Origin: Yponomeuta sedellus
Lineage: Eukaryota > Arthropoda > Insecta > Lepidoptera > Yponomeutidae
NCBI GenBank assembly: GCA_934045075.1
Contig: OW203751.1
Span: 3,173,822 to 3,237,821, forward strand
DNA: 64,000 nt
Direction of reading: 5' to 3'
Positions 33,401 through 48,400 of this stretch are shown one piece after another. Position 1 is the first letter of the stretch. Each line of letters begins with the position of its first letter. The translations under genes and the position numbers were made by a program. Below the pieces are notes generated by a model. That model saw only the letters and a program-made list of their open reading frames with translations. It made no database searches and was not told the origin of the DNA.

Positions 33401-36400
33401 CCGAGCGAGTTCTGGATCTGTGTGTTTGTGTGTGCAAGTTTACCTCTTACTGCTGCTAGAGGGTCTAGCTGCTTGGGAACGTAAGTAGCACACGAACGTA
33501 CAGTTCTACACATGAAATAAGTCTCGCGGATGTAGGTACCTACGCAGATGACCAAATTTTGGATGTGCGGCAAGTTGATCGACCAATCAGATCGTTTCAT
33601 TTTAAGGCAGGCCGCGCGCCTTTGTTGCTATTGGTTGATTCAACGTCATCGATGCAGGTGACTATTAGTTTGGCAATACTAGCGTGAGCGAAATAGGTGG
33701 CGCTACTGCGGCAATCAATTCTGCACCTTAACCGTATCGGTTAAAGATCATGTTGAATGTACTTATAGCTTCGGGTACTTTCGTTACACTTCTTCCCAGT
33801 CTGCGCGAACGTAGATTCCCGAAGGGACTTTTACGATGTGCAGTACTGTACCTGTAGTTTCCCGAGCGAGTTCTCGAACTGCGTGGGCACGTAAGTCCGC
33901 GGCGGGACGTCCTCGCTCTGCGAGTTGTGTCGCTGCGAGTTGTGCCGCTCACGGGTGTGGTTCTCTTGCTTCACGCCTGTAATGAAAGTTAACCTTAGCT
34001 AGGGTTTAGGCCAGTGGACGAAATAGAAAAAATATTTGATGCCATTGGAGAGTAAAGCAGGGTGATCAAAAACTTAGCGCTTCAAATTGCCAATCCGCGG
34101 TGGGCACGCGTGATACTTAACCTTAAACCTCTCTCTGACAGAAGGCCTGTGCCCTGCATTCGAACGTATGTCGTTCGTCGTTGGCAACCCTTGTATGTCC
34201 CCACTGCTGGGGCACAGGTCTCTTGCTGCATCGCAGGAAGGTTAGGCCATACACCACCACGGGGGCCAAGTCCGGGTTGGCGGTGGATTGTAAGACAGTG
34301 GCGGCCATTACTGGCAAAAGTTATAGAGCCGCCCATAAGGCCTCTGGCATAGCTCAACGACTGGCATTACATGACAGCCGGCACCAACGGCTTAGCGTGC
34401 CTTGCGAAGTACGGTAGCACTCGGAAAAATGCCACTAGCGGTAGTCACGGGACGGTCACCCATACTGCACCTGACCGCGCCTGTTGTTGCTTAACTTAAG
34501 CGATTGATTCCTATCACCCGGTTCGGCTAGGCCAGGAGCGCTTCCCTGTACCTGATAGTGGCATAATAGTTGCCACCTTAAATTGAACATTAATACTTTG
34601 AAATAAAGTCTAAAACCAATGAAACATTCATATAGTCTGTTAGCTTTTAGAATATACCTCGGCTACTATCGGAAAGAATCGGATATATTCGTGTAACAGA
34701 ACTATCGGAACTAATAATTATGACACTTAATTTCGAAATCGGAACTAATATGACACTTAATTTCACAGTAAGAGCAGGAAGTAGTATTACACTGGTGTGC
34801 TTTCGACGAAAACCGAAGCTCCTACTCTAGAGCCCGAGGTATATTGTAAAACCTGACAGACTATACCAGTGAAGCCGGTTATAGGGTAGAAATAATAGGC
34901 GGTCTCGGTGGCGCAGCGGTATAGCACGCTGACTGTAAAACGGAAGGTCGCGGGTTCGATCCCCGGCCGGTTCAAACTAGGAAACGAACTTTTCTAGTTT
35001 GTCTCGGGTCTTGGATGTTATCTATGTATTTATTGTATTAAATCTATCGCCGAGTTAGCACCTATGACACAAGTCATTTAGTTGTACTTAGTATAGGGCT
35101 AACGAGATCTGTGTATATGTCCATGAATGTTTATTTAATGGGGTGTAAAAGTAAATCTCACCGCCGCTGTAGAAGGGGTGATTTTGCTGGTTAGCTTTGT
35201 GCGCTTCTTTCACGCCTTCCTTCTCTTTTCTAGACTGCCGCTCTAAGAATACCTGGAACAAATCCATCGAAATTGTTAACCTTCTTCTTCAGGCCACAGT
35301 CTATTTATTCTTACTTGTCCAATTTAGTAAACAACATTCTAACCTTAAAATTGAGATCAGATGGCTTAACTAGACATTTTCTCGCAAATTCATAAACTGA
35401 AATGAACTATGTTTATAAAATTGGCAGCGTGTTATCTAAAAGAGTGTTCCAGGTTACTTCATTTATGGAAATATGGCAGTTTTGGACTAAAAAGTCACAG
35501 TTTAAGGGTAGAATCTTGTTTACTAAATTGGACAAGTAAGAATAAATGGACTGTATATTAGTCCACTGCTGGACATAGCCCTCCCCTAGTGAGTGCAATA
35601 GTGCAAGGTTGTGCCATCATTGGGGGGTAATGCCCATAATCCCCACGCTGGGCATGCGGCTTGGGGATCGCAGTTTGGTGGAAATGTACTGCAGGGGGCG
35701 CTGCTGCCCACCCCCCAGTTAGTGTCCCTTAGTCGCCTTTTACGACACCCGCGGGAAGAATTTGGGTTGGTGCTATTCTCTAGGCCGACACCACACAGCA
35801 TACGTTGACGCACACACATTATTAAAACCTATTTTAGAGGCTAAAAATTCCACCCATGCCGGGATTCGAACCCGCAACCTCTGGCTATCCGTGCCTGCGC
35901 TCTTTCCAACTTAGCTAATGGGCGACTCACCGGCATCAGTGAAATTTCGAACCTCTTTACAATATTCTCTGTATTACACACACATTGTTAACCACTATTA
36001 CTCTATTACATGTAAGTATAGAAATATCTTTATTGAGAAATTCAATTTGCCACAGAAATTCAATTTATGAAGCCCTTGCGCTCGAACTAGTATAACCTGT
36101 GCGCCAAGAGCAAGTGTCTTCCCTTAACTAAGTGTAACTCTACCAATTGGCTCAATTGGTAGAGCGCTGGCACGGATAGCCAGAGGTTTCGGGTTCGAAT
36201 CCCGGCATGGGTGAAATTTTTAGCCTCTAAATAGGTTTTTAAATTTGTTCCTTAGCACGGGTTAGTGCATTAAAAATAAAAATAGTGTAATCATGTGGTA
36301 CAGTGATATCGTTCCGATGTTAAACCTAACTGCAAAGTAGGTAGTCGGGGCTGTAAGTAATGCAATTTGCTTAAGTCAGATGTCGCTGCCTGTACGTAAT

Positions 36401-39400
36401 ACAGAGAATATTGTAAAGAGGTTCGAAATTTCACTGATGCCGTGAGTCGCCCATTGGCTCAATTGGTAGAGCGCTGGCACGGATAGCCAGAGGTTTCGGG
36501 TTCGAATCCCGGCATGGGTGAAATTTTTAGCCTCTAAATAGGTTTTTAAATTTGTTCCTTAGCACGGGTTAGTGCACAGAACATAAAAAAGAGTAGAAGT
36601 AGCGACATGACACATTAGTACGAAAACCAGTGTAACCAAACTGATACTTATAAACCTAACGCACACTACGAATGCCGAGCTGCCATTGGTAAATAAAGTC
36701 AATGCCGAAAAGGTGTACATCATAAAAGTTTCAATTACAATATGCACCTTTTCATAATGTTGACAATGATCAAAGTCAAATGACAATGATGAAATTAAGG
36801 TTGACATTTTGTAGTAACGCTACTCTACACTAGATGGAACTACCGCCGTGTCGGACCGAAAAGAACTTTTACCTACTAAGACATAAAGGTCCAAATTGAG
36901 AAACAAGTACATTCTCAGTTTGGGATGGGACAATGCGAGTTCTAGATTGTCGATAGGGAGAACCTATCGACAAATTACACCCGTACAAACAGTTTAACAC
37001 ATTAATGGCCGAATACGAATACTGGTACTTAGAAGAATTTTTAGCTATTTCTTTTTTGCCTGCGGGTTGACTGGTAGAAAATGCATCTTTTTCACATTAT
37101 CTTTTTGTGCAATAAAGATTCAACACTAATAGGGTAAATAGATGCACAAAGAAAATAATGTGGTAGATTTCATATTTAAAAATGTTCTCTTATTTAAAAC
37201 TACCTTTAATCCGCTGCTTCGCGGGCGTTAGAAAATATAACACGGGAAATATTATGTATTCTACGACTCAATTCAGATCTTTGTCTATCTGTACGCCATG
37301 TTTCATACGTTATACTAATTTTATTGATGATGGTACTAATATAGTTCAATTATACGCAAGAGTCTAACCTGGAAGTGAAGCACATTTTTTTCTGGTATTG
37401 CTGCATAAGTGCCACCTTCCGCCTTTTTTAGTTATTATGAAGTGTTCATGAAAATGCTCTGAATATATTGTGCTCATCGTCGTTTTGAACCAATTTTGCC
37501 TTCCTCTCGCTGCCATCCATTTTACTTTCGTATTCGGTTTCTTAGGAAAACTAAGCGAAAACTCACTTCCAAATTGTTTTGATTCCTTGAGGGTTGTTGT
37601 ATCATTGCCACGGTTTTCAATTGTATTTGACTAAAATTACTTTCATAGTTTCTTAGATATTTCAGTCTCTGATAAACTGGTGAAGAAAAACTATATCGCG
37701 ATCTAGCTATGCTCCAATGACAGTTTTCACATGCACAACGACCAGCCGGCGACAAGAGCTCATACATTACTACTTTACCCGGCCCGGCGACCGGAAGCAT
37801 TTGAAAAGGCACTTAGGAAGTAGGTATAAAATAACAATAATTATTTTATGCCACACCTGGCAATAAAGTGGTGTAAGTAATTATATTCTCGCACTCCCTT
37901 GCTGTTTGTTATCAATATATTTTCGATTTAATTAATGTACATGCACCACGTACCGACTATATTCTTCATGCAATCCACTCCATCCAAAGGTTGTCTGGAA
38001 GAGATCGCTCTTAGCGATAAGACCGCCAATTGTATAACATTACTTAGATTTATGAATCATGGTTGTAATATTTTTCTGGTTGTGCAATAAAGTGTTCTCT
38101 TCTATCTATCTTACTAAAGTGGCTTTTTCCGCACGCTGCGCGTACGGAACAAGTCGCTTTCTGGCCAAGTGTAGACATAAAAAGATGTACACAACACGGG
38201 AGGTAATAAAGAAAGCTCTCGATCGCATATTTACGTCCCTCGCTCGCAGCTCGGGCCGCAAACTTCTGCGATCTCGGCCTTTCTTTGTATTACCACCCTA
38301 GTTGTGTAATGTACTATTACCTACTTAGACGAATTGGAATTTACAATACCTAAGTACCGTTAAGTATGTATGACTACTACGGTCATAGACAATTAATTAT
38401 CGATAGATTTTTATCATGTGTGCCCCCATCCGTAATTGAGTAGAATTCAAATTTTGACAGAAACTTCTAGAGAATGTACACTTTCTTCGATGAAAATTTA
38501 ACTTTATTAACCAGTAAATAAAGGTGGTTTCACTTTCTCATTTTCGGATTGGTTTCCGTGTTCATGTCATTACAAATGTAATTAAAAATACAATGAAATA
38601 CGTCTTACAGATGAAATGTTACGGCATGATCGGTATATTTTGGTCCCCAACTTTTATTTTAGCTCTCTAACACAGCATAACAAGGCATTTTAATCAAGTT
38701 TTCACCATTTTTTCTTTACTAGAAGCGCACGGCAACTGAAGTCAACAAAACTGTCACTGACTACGCATAGGCAATACATTGCTAATGTGAGGCACGCGGG
38801 CACCGCCCACTTACGACTTCTACTCTTTTTTTACATTCTGTGGGTTAGTGCATTAAAAATAAAAATAGTGTAATCATGTGGTACAGTGATATCGTTCCGA
38901 TGTTAAAACCTAACTGCAAAGTAGGTAGTCGGGGCTGTAAGTAATGCAATTTGCTTAAGTCAGATGTCGCTGCCTGTACGTAATACAGAGAATATTGTAA
39001 AGAGGTTCGAAATTTCACTGATGCCGTGAGTCGCCCATTGGCTCAATTGGTAGAGCGCTGGCACGGATAGCCAGAGGTTGCGGGTTCGAATCCCGGCATG
39101 GGTGAAATTTTTAGCCTCTAAATAGGTTTTTTAATTAGTGTAACAATCAGGTGCAAATTAGTGCTAAACAATGTACCAGACAAAAAAGTATAACAAAGAG
39201 TTGTAAATTTGAAAATATAGATGCCTATCATGCTTTGTTTTATTCAAAGTAGCGCAGAAGCTGCGGCTTAATTAACTTAACAATTCTAACTAGGTGTCCA
39301 TTTCAAAATCTAGATCATTTTGGAGAAAAAATGGACAAGAAACCTCCAAACTTAGTCCTTTCAAAGTCCTTAATTAACATAGTTTACATAATTATTATAA

Positions 39401-42400
39401 AACATAGAACTCGTGCATTGTACTGGCTTTAATTCCAGACCTCATTGTAATCTAAATAATCCTTTATGTTACATTAGCCATTTTGGCACAAAGTGTGCTT
39501 AACATATTTTTTGAACCGCATTTCAGGCAAGCTTAACAAGCTTAGTTAAGCCGTTGGTGCCGGCTGTCATGTAATGGCAGTCGTTAAGCCATGCCCGAGG
39601 CCTTATGGGCGGCTTGATAACCTCTGACACTAAGGCAAACCACTGTCTTACAATCCTCCACCAACACGGCCTTGGCCCCCATGGTGGAGTATGGCCTAAC
39701 CTTCCTGAGATGCAGGAAGAGACCCGTGCCCCAGCAGTGGGGACATTCCAGGGGTGATATAGATCGATTATTTTTATGTGTCACTCATCCCGTTGTAACC
39801 CCCCGTTATGTTATTAAATAAATTAATAACATAACATTTACATACAAGCACATACATTGCTTCTGGCCCCACACTAGGATACCCTGTGTCGTGGGAACCA
39901 GAAACAATGACAACACAAACATGTAAACATCCAAGACCTGGGCTGTTTTTATGTTTTTTTTTTGTTCCCAGCCGGGATTCGAACCCGGGACCTCTTGCAT
40001 GGTAGGCAGACGCGCTACCGCTACGCCACAGAGGCATAGAATTTTACCCACATCTCTGGTCAATAGAAACTACTTACGGTGTAGTAGAAATCGTCCAAGT
40101 AAGGCGTCCCGGTGTTGAGCTGAAGCATCTGTATGTTGATGAGCCACTGCTTCTCCCGTTGTGTCATCAGGCCGGCGTACTCATCACCGTCTGCGCTGCC
40201 ATTCGTATATTCTTCATCACCATTCATCAGGCCCCTGTAGAAGGTAGGATGAGGTAAATCAATCACGAATCTATTTTAACGTAGAGAATTTACATTCTGT
40301 TTGCTGAATGTCAGTTAGGAACACTTGCGTCAGCCCGGGTTAGCTCATTAAACTCGAGTTAACCGGTCATTTATCCAGTATCATTTATCGATTTAACACC
40401 AATATCACACGCTAATTTTGAAGGAAAACATTGTGAGGAGACCCTAGTGTCTGACGTGTTAACATACCTCAGCGCTTGCTACGTACAATGGCTCAACTGT
40501 GAGGCTAAGTAATGCCCACTTGCGTCAGCCCGGGTTTGCTCATTTAACTCTGAGGTATGTTAACACATCAGACACTAGGGTCTCCTCACGATGTTCTCCT
40601 TCAAAATTAGCGTGTGATATTGCTTGTAACTTCACAAATGTATGTACCAGATATAGTAATCAGAGCTCTTTCAGTGAACTCACGAAAGGGACAAGATAAA
40701 CATTACATGGAACAAGTGCACGGAAGATATACATGCATCAGCTTAAAGCTGATTGTTTTACTCACTAATGTTGGTATCAACCCTTTGTATATCCCCACTG
40801 CTGGGGCACGGGTCTCTTCCTGCATCGCAGGAAGGTTAGGCCATACTCCAACCCGGGGGCCAAGTCCGGGTTGGTGGAGGAATGTAGGACAGCGGCGGGG
40901 CTTGCTGTCAGAAGTTATCGAGCCGCCTCGAGGGCCTCTGACACGGTTCAACAACTGCCATTACATGACAGCTGGCAACAACGGACTTGTGAAGCACGGA
41001 AGCGCTCGGAAAAATGCCACTAGCTGTAGCCAAGGGACGGTCACCCATCCTGCACTTAAAGGAGCACTGATTGTGTAAGTAATATTGATTATTAGTATGT
41101 AGGTATTTAGATTGCAGTGACTATGTATTTAAGTATCATTTTATATATTTTGCGCTTTTTTATGTGTATTTAAATTATATTTGTTATATTTAATTAACCT
41201 AGGTTATGTAATAAATCACTCTTATATTATATTGTTTACTGGCACTACCCCTTCCACTGTCCGTATTATCGTGGGTTAGCTGGAAGAAAATACTATCTAG
41301 TATTAAGCTCGCTTATTACAAATTTGTTTAAGTGCAATAAAGAATTTTCATTCATTCAGATTGTGTTAAAAGATACGTACCGATTATTATTGCTGAAGCT
41401 GCCATTGACCCGTTGATTGTTGAACATGGGATGATTCACCATCTGGTTGCTGTTGAAGCCGGGCTGAACGTTCCTGTTATTCAACATCGGATGGTGGCTT
41501 GCGTTGTGAAAACTGTTGTTCATCTGTCTCATCGGAAGCATGCTCTGTAAGTACTGGGTCAGATTCTCTGACTCGATCATGTTCTTCGTTGCATGGAACA
41601 AGCCGAACGAATCCATGTTCTTCCACGGTACGTTAGGATTCTTTTGGTTGCTGTTGTAGATCACACGCTGCTTCTGCATCTTCTGTTGTGCCGGACTCTT
41701 CTGGTTCGGCATGAGAGGCGACGTCTGTCTGGGGGACTGCGTTGTCTGTTGTTGTTGATGCTGCAACGGATGTTGTGGTTGCTGGTTCATCATCATATTG
41801 GGTTGGTTCATCGGGGGCGGTTGGTCCATTGGTTTGGTTGGGCCCTGGGAAATGGAAGTTTATGTTAGAAAACTGTTCGGGCTGGCCATTGCACAACTAT
41901 TGGTGATAAATTCCAATCAATCAATCGAAATCTTTTATTTAAAATTACACAGAAATTGTGTCTTATTAACAGCATAACATTTACATACAAGCACAAACAT
42001 TGCTTCAGGCCCCACACAAGGATACCCTGTGTCGTGGGAATTAACTCTGGATCTTACACGTTAAATATTAATGTTATCTTGATTATGTACTGGGTAATAT
42101 CTGTTTTGTGTGCCTAATAAAATAAAAATAAAATACTTACACGAAAATTCGGATTGTACTGCCCAACGTTGGGGCTGAAATTCTGCCTCGGGGGCATATT
42201 TAAACCGGGCGGTGGCATCATACGCGGTTGCCCCATCATGTGCTGAAACTGATTCTGCCCGAACTGGTTACCGTTCGGCACCATCTGGTTAGGCCCCATT
42301 TGGTTCGGGGGCATTTGGTTTGGGCCCAGCTGGTTTGGCGGCATTTGGTTTGGTCCCATCTGTTTCGGCATCATCTGGTTCTGCTGGGGCGGATGGCCCA

Positions 42401-45400
42401 TGTTGGGGAACTGATTCTGCATGAACTGGCTCATGTTTTGGCTCTGATTGCCCATCATTTGGTTACCCATTTGGCCCATCTGATTATTCATGGGGCCCAT
42501 TTGGTTGTTTTGCAACTGGTTGCCGATCTGACCGACGTTTTGGCCCATATTTTGGGCCATGTTTTGGCCCAAGTTTTGGGGCATGTTTTGGGGCATGTTG
42601 TGTTGTGGGGCGAAGGGCAAGGGAACCGGCGCCTGTAGGCCCGGGGGCCTCTGTAAGATCACAGGCGGGAACCTCGGCTGTAAGAAGAGATAAGGACATT
42701 AGAGCAGCGGCCAGCAAAAGAGACATTGATGGACGAACGTGTAAATATGGGCCGGGGCGAAGTCCAAGCACACACACTTAAGTTCATCAAATAAACCCAC
42801 ATCAGTATCGTCAAATCTAATTAAAATAGTATTAATAACATATTTTATGCTTTCGCGACTTGTACACATAGAATATTTTCGGGGCTTAATCGCGTAGTAA
42901 TTTATTGCTATTTTACCTCGACGTTTCGACGAAGTTAGTCATCGTGGTCACGAGAAGACTGATGGCTGGCACCCGTTCGCATCTTCGGTGGATGAAGTTT
43001 CAGACTACCCTTAATCAGCCATCACAAAGCACTATTAGACTCACGTCTTCTCGTGACCATAGTATTAATAAAAATAATAACAAAATACAATGAGACCGCT
43101 CGTAACATATACAACCTTTGAGTTGGCCCAAAGATTCCCATAAGGCTGGCAGCATTACCACGGTGCACTGCGCTCGTGGCCTAGCCGAACCGAATGATTG
43201 GAATGGGTCGAGTGGTTCAAGAACCGAAGGAAAATCAACAGAAGCAAAAGTCCATTAATGCCTAGTTATGCTCAAGGTTTGCTAAGTACTTTTCTCAAAT
43301 AACGCATGGAACTTCCACGCATTATTGAATACAAGAGCTTCCACAGTGGAAGCTCTTTTCAAATTAAGTCAAAATCAAAAATGTTTATTGAGCAGAATAA
43401 AACTTAACAATGTATAAAGTAACTCTGAACCCTGAAAATAAATAAAATTTTAACTTTTGGAAAAGTATCCTACCTGATAATAGTTCTGCAAATAAATCAT
43501 TTTTTTATCTTTTGGAAAAGTATCGTACCTTATAATAGTTCCGCTAAATCAAATTGTATCTTTTGAAGACGTATCCTACCTGATAATAGATCTGCTAAAT
43601 CGAATTGTATCTTTTGGAGAAGTATCCTACCTGGTAATATTTCTGCTAAATCAAATGGTATATTTTGGAGAAGTATCCTACCTTATAATAGTTCTGCTAA
43701 ATCAAATTGAATCATTTGAAGACGTATCCTACCTGATAATAGTTCTGTTAAATCGAATTGTCTCTTTTGGAGAAGTATCCTACCTGATAACAGTTCCGCT
43801 AAATCAAATTGTATCATTTGGACACATATCCTACCTCACAATAGTTCTGCTAAATCAAATTGTATCTTTTGGACACGTATCCTACCTCATAAAGTCATAA
43901 TCATAACATAATAGTTCTGCTAAATCAAATTGTATCCTTTAGAGAAGATAAGATAAGAAAAACAACAAATACAAAATAATTACAAATATACCTAGTACAA
44001 TTGGCGGCCTTATTACTTAAAGCAATTTCTTCCAGACAACCTTACAACCGGCCGTGGGAGGGGGAACGGTCGGTGGGCAGACCAGCAGCCAGATGGCCAG
44101 ATGACCTTGGATGTAAAGTAGCCGGCAAACAGTGGATGAGACTAGCGCGAGACCGTGCTGGTTAGCGTGGAAATGAAGAGGCCTATACCCAGCAGTGGGG
44201 TTTACCGGGCTGATGATGATAATGAACCTTACGATGGAAAGTTGCTGAAGGAAATCAGAAAGACGGGTAATAATAATATAAGCCTTTATATAAGCATATT
44301 CTATTCTATTGACATTGTTTTATAAATATTATTTTTTATGTAAGATCTGTATGTAGGTATATTCTATACTTTATGTATAAATTGAAGAATAGGTGCTGAC
44401 TGAAAATCAGTGTTGCAGGCCCAGCCTGCAGCAAATGCTGAGTCAGCTACCTGTTTGTGGCTGCGGAGATACAATGCCCTTCTAAACAAATGAGGTATTT
44501 CGACATAAAGCCTCCATGAGCCGGACGCATTTTAATATCGTTATGTGTGTATGTGTATTGTATCTTTGTGGCTTCAAATAAATGTCTCACTCTCTCTCTC
44601 TCTCTCTGTATTAATTTTTTCAAAATAATAGTTAATTATTTAGTATTAGACATATTGATCATTGTATTACTCGAGTTAATAATTAAAATCAATTTTATTT
44701 TTTGCATTTTTATTAGGGTGTCCCTCTCCGGGACATGCTTGGCCTCCCACAAGCCTTGTGGTTTGTGGGGTGTGGTCTAATCACCCTCGCTGACCAGGCT
44801 TCGCTGGGTGATTTGACGACGGGTAAGGAAAACGGGTAGCCAGTGCAAATTAAGGAACTATCCTACATGGATATTATAATAGTTCCGCTAAATCGAATTG
44901 TATCTTTTGGAGAAGTATCCTACCTGGTAATATTTCTGCTAAATCAAATGGTACATTTTGGAGAAGTATCCTACCTTATAATAGTTCTGCTAAGTCAAAT
45001 TGTATCTTTTGGAGAAGTATCCTACCTGGTAATAGTTCTGCTGCATCTGCGGCGGCTGCTGTTGCTGGTTCATCCGGAGCTGCCGCTCCAACTCCTCCAC
45101 CGTGCAGACATTCTTGAGGCCCGACGTCGGCTGGAGAGAAAATATTTACATTACAGCAGGCACGTTGTTCAATTTATGGTTCATAACCTTAAATTGAAAA
45201 TTATCACAAACTTAAAAACATATTTGGAGGCTAAAAATGTCGCTGTCTGTACGTAATTTTTTTTTTTTACTACATTTACATACAGGCACATACATTGCTT
45301 CTGGCCCCACACTTGGATACCCTGTGTCGTGGGAACCAGAAACAGCGACATCACAAACATGTAAACATCCAAGACCTGGACTTTTTTTTTTTGTTTCCAG

Positions 45401-48400
45401 CCGGGATTCGAACCCGGGACCTCTTGCATGGTAGGCAGACGCGCTACCGCTACGCCACAGAGGTCGTCTACAATAAATTTAATAAATAATTTACAGAGAA
45501 TATTGTAAGGAGGTTCGAAATTTCACTGATGCCGGCGAGTCGCCCATTAGCTCAGTTGGAAAGAGCGCTGGCACGGATTGCCAGAGGTGGCGGGTTCGAA
45601 TCCCGGCATGGGTGGAGTTTTTAGCCTCTAAATATATTTTTAAATTGTCCTTAGCACGGGTTAGTGCATTAACAAAATAATATAAGTGTCACAAAGTGAT
45701 TGATAATGTTTAATCCGCTATTTGACTCTCTTTTCAAGTAAGTCTGTAAATATCTCTTCCATTAGACCAAAAAATATTTTAATATATTTTTTGAGGACCT
45801 AAAAGCAACGAAAAATATATTTTAAAACTTTGCTCTGCTAAACAGCCAAAAACGCGGTCCGCCATTTGTGTAGCTGAGTCCGCCCGAGGCTCAACCGAGC
45901 CTGAGGATGCCTTGTGTTGGAGTTTAATAGAATATTTTTCACACTTTAATGCAACTTGCGTACCATTCTGCACGTATTCAACGCTGCTCGGCAAAAAAGT
46001 GTCATACATAACACAAAAATGTTGAATTCGAGATAATGCGACTTTTATGCCAGTCAACTGACCAATGCGGCTCAGTGAAAAAGAGAACTTAGCGCCATCT
46101 CTCGGTAACTAAGCACACCATAATAATGACGATTTTACAGTCGGTCAAATGAAATATTCGCTATCCAATGGTACAAATATGTCAAAACGTTATCATTATC
46201 ATTTATTATGTATTGTGACGCTTTTCTTGCCGGGCAGATATTGTTATTGCGTGCAAACTTACCGGATGCTGTGCAGGCAAACTGAGGTCATGTTGCCACA
46301 CATTGGAGGCGCCGAAGGTAGAGCTGTTGTGCGAGGAGTCGATCTCATCCAGAACTAACTGCGATAGGGAGGCTTCTGCAATAGAAAGGTGCACTGTTAG
46401 AGTATCGCCCGACCTGTCCGCGGACGTAGTGAGTGTTGTGTGTCGGCCCTCAACGAAACACGAAAAGAGTTTAGGTGATTACGTTTACCTAATAAATTAT
46501 TCGACACCCTGGATGTTGATCCAGGGTGTCGATTAACATCCAGGTTTTCGTCGTCTTGTATTTTTGACGAGCAGGCTCTGGCAACACTGAACCCTACGTA
46601 CCAAGCTGCGAGTGCTCATCGTCCATGGTGCTGTGGTGGCGGCGGCTGCTCTCGATCTGGTGGGCCACCTGCTCATGCGCCACTTCCCAGTCGTACTCGT
46701 CAGCTGGAGACAAGAAGATTAGGTAAGATTAGATAGATATATAGACAGATAGAATATTCTTTATTGTACATCAGGAATGTACACCAGGGATTACATAAGA
46801 GACTTAAAAAATAACAGTACAGTACAATTGGCGGTCTTATTACTAAAAGTAATTTCTTCCAGACGACCATTGACGGAAAAGAAGAAACGGAAACTGAAAT
46901 ACTGGTAGTCGGCGCAACTAAACAATATTAGGCAAAATATTATTTTATAGTTGATACATATACACAAACGATACATAAATATGAAATTGATACACATACA
47001 TAAACGGTACATAAATATGAAATAAATGAAATAAACATACATAGATAATTATATTCTTTTTAATGCACTAACCCGTGCTAAGTACGCTATAAGGATCTAT
47101 CCTAAGGAGGACTCACTCAAATGCTGCTGGGGGCTCTAACGCATCCTCTATAGAAGAAATCAAGATGCACCTGAGCACCACATCACCACACCACATGATT
47201 TTTTTTTTATTTGATCTCTCACTCCGACACAAGAACGACGCGTCGCGAGGCGCGGCGCCTGGCAGGGTCGCCATATAAGGATCTATCCTAAGGAGGACTC
47301 ACTCAAACAACGTTTGCAGTAGAACTGAAGCGATATTGGATAAATCTTAGCAACTAACACGTACAATGCAAATAAGGGCAGCTCCATAACAACGCAATAC
47401 AGAGAGTATGGTAAAGAGGTTCGAAATTTCACTGATGCTGGTAAGTCGCCCAATAGCTCAGTTGGAAGAGCGCTGGCACGGTTAGCCAGAGGTCGCGGGT
47501 TCGAGTCCCGGCACGGGTGGAACTTTTAGCCTCTAAACAGGTTTTTTAAGATTAGATAAGATAAATAATAAATTATCTCTCTCTTAGACTATCTTACTTA
47601 GGCAAACCGGGGCACTTGCCCCGGGCGGCAGTTTCATGGGGGCGCCAAATCCTTGAGACAAGAATTTTATAATATATTAAAAATAGTCCAGCAGTGGACT
47701 AGTATAGCCTGACGACGATTAAAAAAAAATTAAAAAAAGCACGCCGTGTAAAGTTGTAGTCTTTCCTGGTGATGTATTTCTTCAGTGTTTCTGTTTTACG
47801 TCACAAATTTGAGTTATATTAGATAATAAAAATATTAAAATTTTAGATAATAAAAAAAGGATTATTAAAGGGTTCGAAAGGATAATACTCCGTGGTAATT
47901 GTGTTGATAATTATCTTGATAAAAATAGCTCGATAATTATGAGTTGATGATAACAAAAAAATCGTTTATGCAAAGCAAACAAATACAAGCAGCAAGATCT
48001 TAGTTGGCTATTAGGATTAGGTCAACAAATAAGTTCTACTGCAGCTACAGCAGCAACACAGCCAATGGAAATAGAATCATCAACAGATGAAGATATTCCT
48101 TTGGCATCTTTGGTCAATCCAATTTAATAATATGTTTAAAATGTCGAATCTGATGGAGACTTTTTACTTAAATTAATGTTAATTTGTGTTTCATTTTAAA
48201 TCAAAATCATAAAATTTATTTGTTTTTTGTTAGAATTGGCCAAATTATAATCAAACAATATAGCAAATATTGCTATATTTGCTATACTGTTATAGCAAAT
48301 ATTGCTATATTTGCTATAACAGTATAGGCAGTTCTATAACTGCCTGCCCGAATTACAAATAATAATAATAATAAATTGATTTTTTACTGTGATAATTATC

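Noticed and set aside
37522..37812. - strand frame starting [15 protein letters not shown]
   Set aside because: No donor or acceptor fits the PATL1 phases, and it does not match any PAT1 segment. Left unassigned.
42228..42638. + strand 136-residue His/Leu-rich frame
   Set aside because: Antisense shadow of the Asn/Gln/Met-rich PATL1 exon 5.
43655..43900. + strand frame with [14 protein letters not shown] repeats
   Set aside because: Translation of the wrong strand of the exon 4 junction array; periodicity comes from the DNA repeat.
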